A stretch of 64,000 nucleotides of DNA from Owenia fusiformis (Eukaryota > Annelida > Polychaeta > Sabellida > Oweniidae), in assembly GCA_903813345.2 (NCBI GenBank), contig CAIIXF020000011.1, positions 23,171,754 through 23,235,753 of the forward strand. Direction: 5' to 3'. Below, piece after piece: positions 9,973 through 21,900 of this stretch. Below the pieces are notes generated by a model, which saw nothing but the letters and a program-made list of their open reading frames with translations, was not told the origin of the DNA and made no database searches. Both the position numbers and the translations under genes were made by a program. Every line of letters starts with the position of its first letter. Position 1 is the first letter of the stretch.

Positions 9973-12900
9973 TCACCTTGAGTTATTTGTTACTGCATTT
10001 ATCATATTCTCTAGAGCAGTTTTTGCCTCAGAAGAAGGAAAACTTTCAATCGCATTTATGGCAATTTTTCCATTCTCCTTACAATGTCTCTTTGTTTCTT
10101 CAACAGCAGTTCCTGATAGTATAGTATCTCGTAACTGAAATAAAGATCCTGAGAATATAACTAAAGTAGACACTCAAAATGCTCAATCCAATGCTAGGAA
10201 TCAAATAAATTTGAGATAGTAAAATCTTAACTTTGTAATATTTGAATATGACGACATCATATAAACACATTGTGACAAACAAATATAATAGCACTAGCAC
10301 ATCTCTGCGTTTGTTTGTACATTGCATAAGGCAAAACGATATTTAGTCAATTATTTTGCAAAGTATGCCTTTCAGTCAGACTGGCATTACTTAATTACAT
10401 GTGCCTCATTTCCAAATATATGTTACCAAATTGAGATTAGTTGGGTGAAAATTTACTATTCAATTCAGCCTCAAACTGTCAAATGACACACAATAAAACA
10501 ACTCTAAATACACTATACACGACACTTTACCTTTTTCTGGTCAACATGGCTGTCTAGTAGTCTATTAAGGTGGGGTTTATTCTCTGGTTTGCTGTAATGT
10601 AGAATGACAGGGGCTGAGCCGAGGCTAATCTGGTCTCCGTTTTCATCAGTGGGATGTGTGAATGGTTGCAAGTCTTCATGTAACTGAAATCAAAATGACA
10701 ATTTAATTGAAATAAATATTTTTAGAAAGTAAAAAACCTCCCATTTCCTCTTGGTTTACAGGACACTGGTATGCATTATTGCCCTTTAAAATTTCAATGA
10801 TTCTTTCCTGATATGTTACTTCCTAAAAGGAAAAATCAAACTTTTCGAAGTAAAAATAACATATTGATAGGCCTATTGAATGCTTGAATAAATTGACAAT
10901 CGATAATTAATGATTTTCTGAGTCGTAACATACTCTTGTTTCAAAAAAGTCCAGATTGACCTTCATCTATGTATGTCTAATAACCGGTTGCTTATTAGTC
11001 TGTATTTATAACATAACAGTAATGTACTTGTCATTAGGTGCTTCATTGTGAAAGACATGAGTGACATCTTTTAAAGCATAGGCTTACCTGATGAGCAAAA
11101 GCTAAATGTTTCCCATACTGAAATGCCTTATCTTGCATCTCTTTACAGTGCCCTGCTAATTCCAACGTGGACTGACAACACTTTGCCAAGAGACTCCCTG
11201 AGGACAAAAATGTCTGGGTTTCCCAGTCCTGGTAAGTTGTTGATGAGGTAAGGGAAGGGGTACCTCGAGGGCTACATAATTCAGTGAATTCTGCTCGCAT
11301 CAAATCACCAATGGCACCAGATACGATTTCAACAACCTAAAATAATCACAAATTAAATTATTTCATAATATATTGACACTTGGATAGTGACAAAATTGTT
11401 GTTATTACAGCCAAATAACGTAAAATTAGTGGATTTTACAAGCAAAAAGAAATATTGACATGTACATATTGTATCTAGAAAACTAAGAATTCAAGAAAGA
11501 TAAAATTCATTGTCTATGAATTTGGTTATGTAAATTCATGAATTAACTTATATTTAAACAGATATTGTCACTTTATAAAAGATAATTTCAGAAAAAAGAA
11601 CATTTAGTCATTCTTGAACAAGATAGCTCTTGAGTTTTAAAGCCCCTCTTGAATAAAAATTAATGTGTGCATGATATTAAGCCAACCCTGAATTGCCATT
11701 TACTTCAAAGTAGAACTTCAAATTCTGAATACAATTCACCTTTGTATTATGGAGCTCAGCTAGTCCCATACTAGCACTAGCCAATAGGAAATCACCACTG
11801 AGTACAGCCATCTTGTTTCCAAATTCCAAATCCTTTTGGCAGCCGTCTTCTGCGGACATATCACTGACATCTATAACTCCTTTATGGATTAAATTAGCAG
11901 TGTAGATCATCTCAGAGATTTCAGCTAGTTGTCTTTGCCTACAACAATTTGAGTAGAGTAACAATGTGAGTAGAGTAACAATTTGAGTAGAGTAACAATG
12001 CGAGTAGAGTAGCAATGTGAGTACAGTAAAAATGAGAGTAGTCGGAGTGACAATTTGAGTAGAGTAACGATGTGAGAAGAGCCTTTGAATAGACATATAG
12101 ACAATATAATTCAAAGCACAACTTAGACTAGAGGGTATTGTTTGAGATATTGTATTGAATGACATGACATATGCTAAAGTAGCAGCAAGTAAAATAGAGT
12201 GTTACAGAAATAATACTGCCATACATATGATACAAGGCTCTTTTTTAAATGGTTTTATGTAAGACATTCATTGTCAGTGGATGACCATAATTTAAGAAGG
12301 ATAGGGTTTAGGGAGGGAGGCCTGTACCAAATACTAACCAAAATTTATGAGAGAGGCCATCAATGTAACTTACTTGGGATGTATTCCTGCAATTAGTTCC
12401 TGTTCACTGGGAACTTCTGTGCCAACTGCTGCTTTAGAAATTAACAAAACAACTAGGCCCCTGGTCTGCATTGTGTGTTTACCATCATATACAAAACCCC
12501 TGTTAAAGTAAACATAACTTGATAAAATGCACAATTTAACATTGATTTAACAGTGATTATAACTATTCACATTTTGAATTCTGAATTGTTTAATACAATT
12601 ATTAGTGTATATTGATTTCTATATTCAAAGCATTGGCTGGATTGAGTTTTTGAAGGAAGGTCATGGAAGGCTTTGTCCCATCCGAAGGGGGATAGCCTGC
12701 CTCTTTCTCAACCCTCTCAGGATCCGCTAGTGCCCATAACAACAAGATCATTATATAAGAGCACTACACATCTTACCTCGCTGTTTTTAGGAGAGGGTGT
12801 TTTGTTCCCACTAATTTTCTCATCTGAACAGCTATATTTGATAGTTCGTCACTGAGCAGACATCTTAAACTCATAAATGATGTTGGATAACCGACAATTT

Positions 12901-13138
12901 TCTCAGCATCTGAGATAGCTTTAGACCAGTCATTTGCAGTAGAGGCTCCCCAAAAACTAATTAGTCGCTGGTTATTGGTAGACAATCTGAGATGAAATAA
13001 ACTCTTTTTATGTTTCTGATTTGTCAATTCTTGAGATGAATATGATCCAGGGTTGTGGTAAAGTCTCTCGATGCCAATGTTTTTTAGACATCTATTGCAG
13101 ATATTGGTCCGAATTCTAATGCCTATATTTCGTAACAT
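9973..13138 (-). CDS. PDSS2: Decaprenyl diphosphate synthase subunit 2
   Basis: Exons on the - strand: 13138-12777, 12499-12374, 11938-11740, 11336-11088, 10683-10531, 10134-9973; 1251 nt, 416 aa (human about 399). The segment [20 protein letters not shown] followed by LSNIA and [11 protein letters not shown] is nearly identical to vertebrate PDSS2. [29 protein letters not shown] and [15 protein letters not shown] are further family blocks. The product is the partner of PDSS1 in the mitochondrial trans-prenyltransferase that builds the polyprenyl tail of ubiquinone. As known for PDSS2, the Asp-rich catalytic motif is missing: the first DDxxD region reads [11 protein letters not shown]. Residues 1-60 are rich in Arg, Lys, Asn and Ser and poor in acids, fitting a mitochondrial presequence. 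All introns are GT-AG and phases match. Confidence 0.96.
11942..12080 (-). repeat. 17-bp minisatellite abutting the PDSS2 exon 3 acceptor
   Basis: About eight units of ACAATTTGAGTAGAGTA (+ strand) lie immediately upstream, in gene orientation, of the AG at 11940-11939. On the gene strand each unit reads as pyrimidine-rich TACTCTACTCAAATTGT, so the repeat itself supplies the polypyrimidine tract and branch-point-like CTCAAAT/CTCACAT words for this 3' splice site. Confidence 0.85.
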
Positions 13139-14282
13139 TATGGTAACTAAATGAACTTTTTCGAAAATTCTTTTTTTGCCTAGCTTAATTCCATAAGACG
13201 AGATTGGTCAGTTTGATCATGAAAATGCGATATTCTCCCAATCGTCAATAGCTGAATCAATTCGAGTGGGCCAAATCTGAAAACAAATGAAGAGCAACAT
13301 TTGACCCATCGACCTGAATACAGAAAAAACATTGGTGATGAAATTTATAACATTCACTAAAGCAAAGTTATACAATTACAGTACATTATATTTACTGATC
13401 ATTTATCTTCATAAAATTAAAAACTTGAGCGATAATAAGTGAACAGTGTGACTTAATTTGTTTAATAGGTTAGATAAGCGATACATGTATAGTGATGGTC
13501 CATAGAAACACTTTCTACTACTCTACCTTATCTCCGCCTTTTAACATACGTGTATTTTGGACTTTAATGCTTCTAAAATAGGCAAAACTGGAGAAAATTT
13601 TCAGGAACTTTTTATTACAAATTATTTTGATGCACCTGTCAAAGTATAATGTGGAACTGGATACATAAATGACCGAGGGACAAAATTAGAGCACTACGCG
13701 ATAATTTGAATAAGAAATAACATCAAAAAATCTTTTTCAATGAGTCTTGATATGTATCTAGATATTTGTAATAAATGAATGGTAAAATGGATTATTGGGA
13801 GAATAACAAAATGATTCGGGGATCAGATGAGCAGGTGCCCTAGTCTCGTCATCCTAAATTGTAAAATGAATTATATGACATTAAATCCATCTTTTAACAA
13901 TAGTTTATATTCATAAATATACAAAACGTTTAATATGATATGTTGGAAACTTTTTTCTTGTGAAATATTTCTGATTTTGTCAAATGAGTTAGGAATTTTG
14001 TCGATCTGAGACTACTTAGCCTCCCTTTCGCCGCCATCTTGGAATCGAGGTTGAGAGTTTGATTTCGAGGTTTGTGACTCGTTTTCATTAAATTTAGCCA
14101 CTTTCAAAACATTTTTGACATTCTCACAGATTCCTTACATATATTTGTGATGCCTTTTATCATAATGTTCCTTAGGAAGCTGCATAGAAGTAAGATTATC
14201 ACCCATAATACTTCCTCTGTTTTGATCATTTTTCCTTACTTCCTGCGAAAGCTATTTGGATTTTGATATAATAGCTTTCCCA
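13139..14282. other. PDSS2 5' flank, no further gene
   Basis: AT-rich flank. The one clear element is AAGATGGCGGCGAAAGG on the - strand (about 14025-14042), a perfect YY1-type core. It lies about 0.9 kb upstream of the PDSS2 start codon and in its orientation, so it could mark a promoter with a 5' UTR intron. No reading frame here is convincing. Confidence 0.4.
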
Positions 14283-15412
14283 CGGAGCATTTGGACAGCT
14301 CAATGATCGTGACCTTTGAAATCGAATTAAGTCGATCCGCGGCTTACTTTTGGTCTCTAACTGTGTCTTACATCAGTATCATCAATCCGTGTAAGTATTG
14401 GAGCGCTGGAGTACTTCTTTTTCGATCAAGACTTGTAATTGTTAGTCGACGGAATCGTTTTACTGCCAAATTCCAATATGGCGGTTTCTGCTCGGACATT
14501 TTCGTAAATCTCCGGAGGTTGTCCGAACCTAACTAATTCTCAAAATTCATTTCGTTCGTTGCGTATCTCGTAGTGGTGGGACTCGTGTGAATTATCCTAC
14601 TCGAGTAGAGGCTCTTGAACACTCGATTTATTCGCGATTAAAATGAATGATTTTGGAAAAAAGTTCAGAAAAACTTTCTTCGGAAAGTTACAAACTTTCA
14701 CTTCCGGTAGCAATGTTTTCAAGTGTTCTCGGCTCAACCTACCTTGAATAACTCCAACATACCCATCAAATTATTCAAATAGAATAACTCAATACACTTT
14801 ATATGTTCTTGTTTTGCATTGAAAAGTAAATAATTTAGCAATTTACGCTAATTGGTTTGACCTCGTTAAATATTGCATTGCACATGCGCAACCGGATGTA
14901 ATCAATAAATAAAAACAAACACGAGAAAGCCTATCGTATTTGATTTATTATTTCAGTTAAGGTATCAAACTACAATGCTATATAGTAAGGAAGGCATCAT
15001 TGTTAAACATTGTACAGAAATGTTGTACATTGGATGTGTTTTTTTTACGTAAATTGCGGTTGAAAGGTGGGTAAATCACATTTTCTTCATCATTTTTTCA
15101 TTTTTTTTTCAATTCGAGTCAGAATTTACCAATCGATGAATCGTATTTACAGGGTTTGGCGAGTAGTATTCGAGTCCACGAGTCAATCGTTGCTCCACTA
15201 GTATCTCGCACCGCCATATTGGAAATAGGTCTGTAAAACTTTAACTCGATGAACAATTTACAAGTCTTGATCGAAAAAGAAGTACTCCAGCGCTCCAATA
15301 CTTACACGGATTGATGATACTGATGTAAGACACAGTTAGAGACCAAAAGTAAGCCGCGGATCGACTTAATTCAATTTCAAAGGTCACTATTGATCAGCTG
15401 TTCACTTCTCCG
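14283..15412. repeat. Fold-back element with 203-bp inverted arms
   Basis: The left arm (14283-14485) and right arm (15210-15412) are inverted copies, nearly identical over about 130 bp (from GACCTTTGAAAT to ATCAAGACTTG) and diverged at both ends. Without the hAT-like insertion at 14571-15200 the spacer is only about 86 bp. No TSD was found outside the arms. Confidence 0.88.
14571..15200. mobile_element. hAT-like non-autonomous element in the fold-back loop
   Basis: It begins TAGTGGTGGGACTCG and ends with CTCCACTA. Flanking 8-bp direct repeats GTATCTCG (14563-14570 and 15201-15208) are exact, and 8 bp is the hAT TSD size. The TIR is short and imperfect (TAGTGG, then a displaced GACTCGTG). 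No transposase frame. Confidence 0.6.
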
Positions 15413-15493
15413 TTTGAGAGCCATAAGTTCCAAAATCTAACATGGCTCTCGAAGTGAGTAAATTTTTCCTTGATTTTGAAGAAGTTCCGCAAC

Positions 15494-15660
15494 ATGAATG
15501 ATACAGATTTGAACATAAATAAATGACACGACAGGTGGATTTGCTGAAGTGGGGATTTCCCATGTAAAAATAAGAGAATTTTCAAGAGGCCATACATCAG
15601 TGGATGGGATTATACAAAATGTAAAATATACACATTTTAGGAGACCCTATCTACTGCAAG
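15494..15660 (+). mobile_element. Partial copy of the 240-bp TA-flanked MITE
   Basis: Contains GAACATAAATAAATGACA, GTGGATTTGCTGAAGT, GGATTTCCCATG and GAGAATTTTCAAGAGG in the same order as the full copy at 56541-56780. The right end is missing. Confidence 0.7.
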
Positions 15661-15719
15661 ACTTATGCCTTGCGTAACCGTCACCATGTTATCCAGTGTT
15701 TTTAAGTAGCGCAAGGATC

Positions 15720-15900
15720 CTGCCATGAGCGTGGTAGTGTTATCGTGTAAGCCTGGTATAACCGTGACAACGTTGTATTATATTGCAATGCCTGCCATGA
15801 CTGTGGTAGTGTTATCGTGTAGCCTGGTATAACCGTGGCAACGTTGTATTATATTGCAAGGCCTGTCATGACCGTGGTAATGTTAAAGCCTGATATGACC
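15720..15900 (+). repeat. About 71-bp minisatellite, 2.5 copies
   Basis: Units start at about 15722, 15794 and 15865 with the form GCCATGA(C/G)(C/T)GTGGTAGTG, and contain CCTGGTATAACCGTG and ACGTTGTATTATATTGC. The third unit is truncated. Confidence 0.8.
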
Positions 15901-15979
15901 ATCATTCAAAGATTTGGGAAAAAATCGAACTTATTCGATTAATCGTCGTCAGTTTGCTCCCGATTATCTCGTAGGAAAA

Positions 15980-16001
15980 TTTGGGCGAGTCCCACCACTA
16001 G
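15980..16001. mobile_element. Orphan hAT-like terminus
   Basis: CGAGTCCCACCACTA here is the exact reverse complement of the 15-bp left end at 14571. The right flank GTAGATCA does not match the left flank GTATCTCG, so it is more likely the remnant of a second copy than the true partner of that end. Confidence 0.45.
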
Positions 16002-16510
16002 TAGATCATTGTGGCAACTGCCAAGTCATCCAATGATGTGATTCGAAGATATAGCGTATCACATAAATTATGATGTCAGTCACATATTTACCCCATCAAG
16101 CAACTATAGACAAACACATAATAATAACATCACATATCACTGTTGATTGTCAATTAATATCTGACGTCATTAACATGTTAACTAGAGTCCATTTCACTGT
16201 TTAACTGCATCAGTAAAAACTAAAAAATAAGAAATCAAAATATCATTTTGCAATAATATATGGAAAAATATATTCCTATTGTACATGAATGACATTTGTA
16301 TATCTTGGATTGCTTCTAGTTTGGCTTATAAAGTGTGTGGCCTCTTATATTTGGATGCTTCTCTGCCATGTTATTTTCAATAAGATTAACATTGCTGAAA
16401 TTCTTCAAATTATAAGAGAGGTGACAGGTTTAATGCACAAAAAACTAAAAAATCTGAAATATACAAATGTCATTCATGTACATTATGAATATACTTTTCC
16501 ATGTATTATT

Positions 16511-18473
16511 AGCTCACATGGTGAGCTTTTGCAATCACTCACTTGTCCGTCTGTCCGTCCGTCCGTCTGTCCGTCCGTCTGTCCGTCAACAATAGTGGCA
16601 CGTTTTAAAACCTCTGTCGATAGGATTCCTGTTTTAAGTTATTTCTGTTCAACATCAATACAGAAAACCCCCCTATGACTCCTGGTATAAAAGCTCGCCT
16701 ATTTTCAAAATGGCTGTCACTTTTGTCTCGCGAAATTCACTTTTAGCCCATTTCCTAGCTAACCTCTGTCGATAGGATTCCTGTTTTAAATTATTTCTGT
16801 TCAACATCAATACAGAAAACCCCCCTATGACTCCTGGTTCAAAAGCTCGCCTATTTTCAAAATGGCCGTCACTTTTGTCTCGCAAAATTCACTTTTGGCC
16901 CATTTCCTAGCTTTACAAATAATTTCAGGTGTCCTACATTGTAAAAATCCATGTCAATGTAAAGATTAGATATATGAAATAATTTTGTTACAAAAAATCA
17001 GCGAAAAATTGTATCCATTTTTTTATTTTCAGCCATTTTAGTTAACATTGATTTGTCTATCTGACTCGCGAAATCCACTTTCTGTCAATAACAGTGGCAT
17101 GTTTTAAAACCTCTGTCGATAGGATTCCTGTTTTAAGTTATTTCTGTTCAACATGAATTCAGAAAACTCCCCTATGACTCCTGGTTCAAAAGCTCGCCTA
17201 TTTTCAAAATGGCCGCCATTTTTGTCTCGCGAAATTCACTATTGACCATTTCCATTTCCTAGCTTTACAAATAATTTCAAGTGTCCTACATTGTAGAAAT
17301 CCATTGCAAAGTAAAGAGTAGAAGTATGAAATAATTTTGTTACGAAAAATCAGCGAAAAATTATATCCATTTATTTATTTTCTGCCATTTTAGTTAACAT
17401 TGATTTGTCCATCTGTCTCGCAAAATTCACTTTTGGACCATTTACCTTAAACCCTCTGTCGATAGGATTCCCATTTTAAGTTATTTTTGTTCAACATCAA
17501 TACAAAAAACTCTCCTATGACTCTTGGTTCAAAAGCTCGGCTATTTTCAAAATGGCCGTCACTTTTGTCTCGCGAAATTCACTTTTGACCCATTTCCTAG
17601 CTTTACAAATAATTTCAGGTGTCCTACATTGTAAAAATCCATGTCAATGTAAAGGGTAGATATATGAAATAATTTTGTTACAAAAAATCAGCGAAAAATT
17701 GTATCCATTTTTTATTTTCAGCCATTTTAGTTAACATTGATTTGTCTATCTGACTCGCGAAATCCACTTTCTGTGGCACGTTTTAAAACCTCTGTTGATA
17801 GGATTCCTGTTTTAAGTTATTTCTGTTCAACATCAATTCAGAAAACTCCCATATGACTCCTGGTTCAAAAGCTCGCCTATTTTCAAAATGGCCGCCATTT
17901 TTGTCTCGCGAAATTCACTTTTGACCCATTTCCTAGCTTTACAAATAATATCAAGTGTCCTACATTGTAAAAATCCATGTCAATGTAAAGAGTAGATGTA
18001 TGAAATAATTTTGTTACAAAAAATCAGCGAAAAATTATATCCATTTATTTATTTTCAGCCATTTTAGTTAACATTGATTTGTCCGTCTGTCTCGCAAAAT
18101 CCACTTTTGGACCATTTACCTTAAACCCTCTGTCGATAGGATTCCAGTTTCAAGTTATTTTTGTTCAACATCAATACAAAAAACTCCCCTATGACTCCTG
18201 GTTCAAAAGCTTGCCTGATTTCAAAATGGTCGCCATTTTTGTCTCGCGAAATTCAATTTTGGCCCATTTCCTAGCTTTACAAATAATTTCAGGTGTCTTG
18301 CATTGCAAAAAGCCATGTCACTGTAAAGAGTAGTTGTATGAAATAATTTTGTTACAAATTATTGGCAAAAAATTATATCCATTTTTTTTTCAGCCATTTT
18401 AATTGACTGAGAGACAGATGGCTTGAAATAATTTTGAAACAAAAAATCAGCAAAAAATTATACCATGTGAGCC
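16511..18473 (+). mobile_element. Repeat-cored element with about 340-bp tandem units
   Basis: Opens AGCTCACATGGTGAGC, a small hairpin followed by a TCCGTCTG microsatellite, and closes ACCATGTGAGCC, complementary to the start. The core has tandem units beginning CCTCTGTCGATAGGATTCC at about 16612 (short), 16765, 17110, 17455, 17791 and 18129. Each includes CTCGCCTATTTTCAAAATGG and TTTGTCTCGCGAAATTCACT. Layout resembles the tandem-core elements widespread in bivalve genomes, which some authors link to Helitrons; that classification is inference. Confidence 0.7.
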
Positions 18474-18914
18474 AAGTACCCACGGTACTAATTTTTGCAC
18501 AATGGTCTCCCAATTTCTTATTTTTGCCGTTCTACTGACAAAATGAAGCAGTGAAATGGACTTTAACCAACATCAAAACAAGCATTTATTATATTCTAGT
18601 AGTTTGTTCATTGTTATTGTTCTCCATGGTCTAATCATATAAAGTGGATCAGTTTTCTCTTTTTGTGCGAGTCCCCCCCCCCACCCCGGACGAATATTCT
18701 ATCAAATGCATGCAGTTTGTCATTTAAGAATTTTTCAAGTGTTTTTGACCTTTTTTGGGGAACCCCCACTGGAAATTTTTCAAAAGTGAACCCCCTTGCC
18801 AAAAGCTAGCTACGGGCCTGAAAGTCTCTTGTTCATATGCAGACCACATGAATTATTTGACTAATTAATTGTCTTACCTTCATCTTCAGTTATTGGTGCA
18901 AAACTTGCAGAAAC
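18474..18914. other. CARF 5' flank and UTR
   Basis: Contains an acceptor-like CTTACCTTCATCTTCAG ending at 18889 and then 25 nt to the CARF ATG, which suggests a non-coding exon further upstream. That exon and the promoter could not be placed. Poly-C tracts near 18670 are low complexity. Confidence 0.45.
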
Positions 18915-21900
18915 ATGTCGGAGGAAGAAACTACATCACTTCAAAATATGGAGTTTGGTTCTATGGATGAAACTGGACCCCCTAGAGAAGGAAGCTCTAC
19001 GATGACTGAGGCACTTGATGATAAAGGGAATACTCTAACAGGAGGTAAGTGCCGTTTTTAAGGCCATGGTGCATGTTCAGAATTTTTCTGCATTCCTCAA
19101 TTGAGTCACATGTTATTTTTCAACCAGGAATCACTCCTTCCCCACATTGTCTACATCTTCCAGTTTTGCACAAAGAGTGCACTTATGTGCCTAGAAAAGA
19201 CTGGTGAGAAGATTTGTTTTGTAAAATGTATAAAAAACGAGAAAATTCAGTGAAAAAATTCAGAAAATTTGTTCACTGAATTTTCTTGTTTTTATACATT
19301 TATCAAAATATTCTTCTTTACATTCTTTTCTAGGTACATTAGTGCACTCGTTGTGCAAAAGTGAGAGATGTAGACATTGTGGGGAAGGAGTGTTTCAAAT
19401 TTGAAAAATAACATGTGACCCTGTTGAGGGTTGCAGCAAAATTCCGAAAATGCACCCTGACCTTAAAGGTTATTTTGTTTTCCTCAACAATATGCTAAAT
19501 TCTAATTTTACCTGTTCTAGCTAATATATATCTACTGTAAATAAATGATTAGTGGATTTGCTGAAATGAGGATTTCCCATGTTTAAAATAAGAGAATTTT
19601 CAAGAGGCCATACGAGAGTAGACAAAATGTAAAATATACAAATTTTAGGGAAAATGTACATGTATTTAGACAGTATCTGAGACTGGGCTTTCACCACCAA
19701 GGTTTGGAAGTGGTGATGGAAAATCGACTTCTGATTTATTTACTATAGTTAATACAACTATAAGTGACATTTTAAAGCAATAGCTTTATTTTTTTCAGTG
19801 ACAATTCTATTGGATGATGGAACTGAGCTGACTGGAGACATGGGGTCATGTGCAGGGGTCATAGGGCAACCAGTGACAATAGAATCTGAAGAAACAAGTA
19901 AGGCATCGAGCTGCATAACACTGTTAAATTTAGTTTACTGTACGCCCGGTATTATTCGCGTGCGATTAACTTTCGCGCTTTTCGCGATGGTGTTAAAATC
20001 GCGAAAAATTATCGTCGCGAAATTGCCAATTAAATCCCCGGGAATTTGTTTTTACCCGGGGCTCTGATGCATTTCGTCAACTTCTGATCCCTCCATTCCT
20101 ACATCTGTAAGAAGAACTACAAAATGCATTTCGTTTTGTGTAAAACGTTTCGTCTAGTGTTATTGGGCGATAATTGGATGATTTCCACCAACATGTCTAT
20201 TTTACGTTGGCTAGTCAGGCCAACTACTACCAATGGGCCTAGGCTCAATAATGACATCGACGATATTATAGAAACTGAAGTTCAAATTGCTAAAAATGAC
20301 ATGAAGTCCAAGCGTGGAACATATAAAGTGTACAACGACGCAGAAAGGGCAAACATAGCCCGGCACGCACTTCTGAACTTGTGAAATTCGCGAAATTTAA
20401 TAGCCGCGAAACCGTGTTTTCGCAAAATTCGCGAAATTAAAGCTCGCGAATAATACCGGGCGTACAGTATTGAAAGCATGATTAACTAATCATATTCGTA
20501 TTAATCATTTTGCCAGGCTATAGTCAGATTCAGAATCACTCTTTTACGAATTGATGAATTTATATTCTGAATTGTTTTGTGATTACAGGCCAAACACAGA
20601 GTGAAAACCAAACATTGCAAAGTCTACTGGCGCGCAGCTCTAATGTGATAGCAGTTAACCAGGAGGCAGGAGGTCTTGACCAGTTGGAATACCAGATCAT
20701 CACTGTTCCAAGCTCTGAGCTCCTTACTGCAGATGGTAGGCTTTATCTAAACAGTTTATGTGTCTATATGTATAACTTTTTGTGTTTTTTATCGCACCCT
20801 AAGGTGCTATATTGTAATCAGTTTGCCGTGCAGGCGGGCGGGTGGGCATCCCGAATAATCTTGTCTACAGGTTTCCAGCCAAACCATTTGAGGGATTCAT
20901 TTGAAATTCTTAGGGATGTTTCTACCTATGAAAGTTAAGAACGGATTAGTTTTTCGGCATTCTGGGTAAATGTTAAGGTGGCCATTTTGGATTTTCCTTC
21001 CTAAAATCTTGTCTGTCAAGGCTTGTCTACAGGTTTCCAGCCAAACCGTTTGAGGGATTCATTTGAAATTCTCAGGGATGTTTTTACCTATGAAAGTTTA
21101 GAACTGATTAGTTTTTCGGCATTCTGGGTAAATGTTAAGGCGGCCATTTTGGATTTTCAATCCTAAAATCTTGTCTGTCAAGGCTTGTCTACAGGTTTCC
21201 AGCCAAACCGTTTGAGGGATTCATTTGAAATTCTCAGGGATGTTTCTTCCTATGAAAGTTTAGAACTGATTAGTTTTTCGGCATTCATTTAATAAACATT
21301 ACCAAACATTACACAGTATTAAATTGAATTATTGTTTTTATTATTTTCATGTTTTAAACTTATCACTTTTACATTTATATCTGAGCAGGAGGGAAGGTGT
21401 GGCAGGTATTGGCCAATAACGGTTCAACAGAGGGAGCCACTATAGTTGCACTAAGTCAAGATGGCACTCAGAAATTACAAACAGGTAATAAATTATTATT
21501 ATCTAGCTTGTCTATTAACTGATAAGTTATTTCTGTTCTTCAACCATATTGACATCCAGCATTCAGAGTTCGGCACATGTGACAAATGGCAGGTGGAATC
21601 ATTTTGCATGCTATTGATTAATTATCTGATCATCCCTTTCCTTCATTCATTTTACATATATATTTGTTTAATAAGGGTATAATTGAAAGTGGGGGAAAGG
21701 TTACAAAATTCAAAAATTGCTTTATCCAAGATTACATTCTGACCTGATGACTGCAGAAATACATTTGAAATTTGGTATACCTTTATTTGTAGAAGATACA
21801 AATAGGTGACACACACTTTACAGGATTTTCCTGTATATTTCTCGACAGGGAGTTTGCAATTGAAAATGATATTTTACACAATTTTTCTGTTTTTTCAGAT

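Noticed and set aside
16163-16170. CRE TGACGTCA (also at 34109-34116)
   Set aside because: Isolated 8-mers in repeat-rich or intronic DNA; expected about once per window by chance, with no promoter context.
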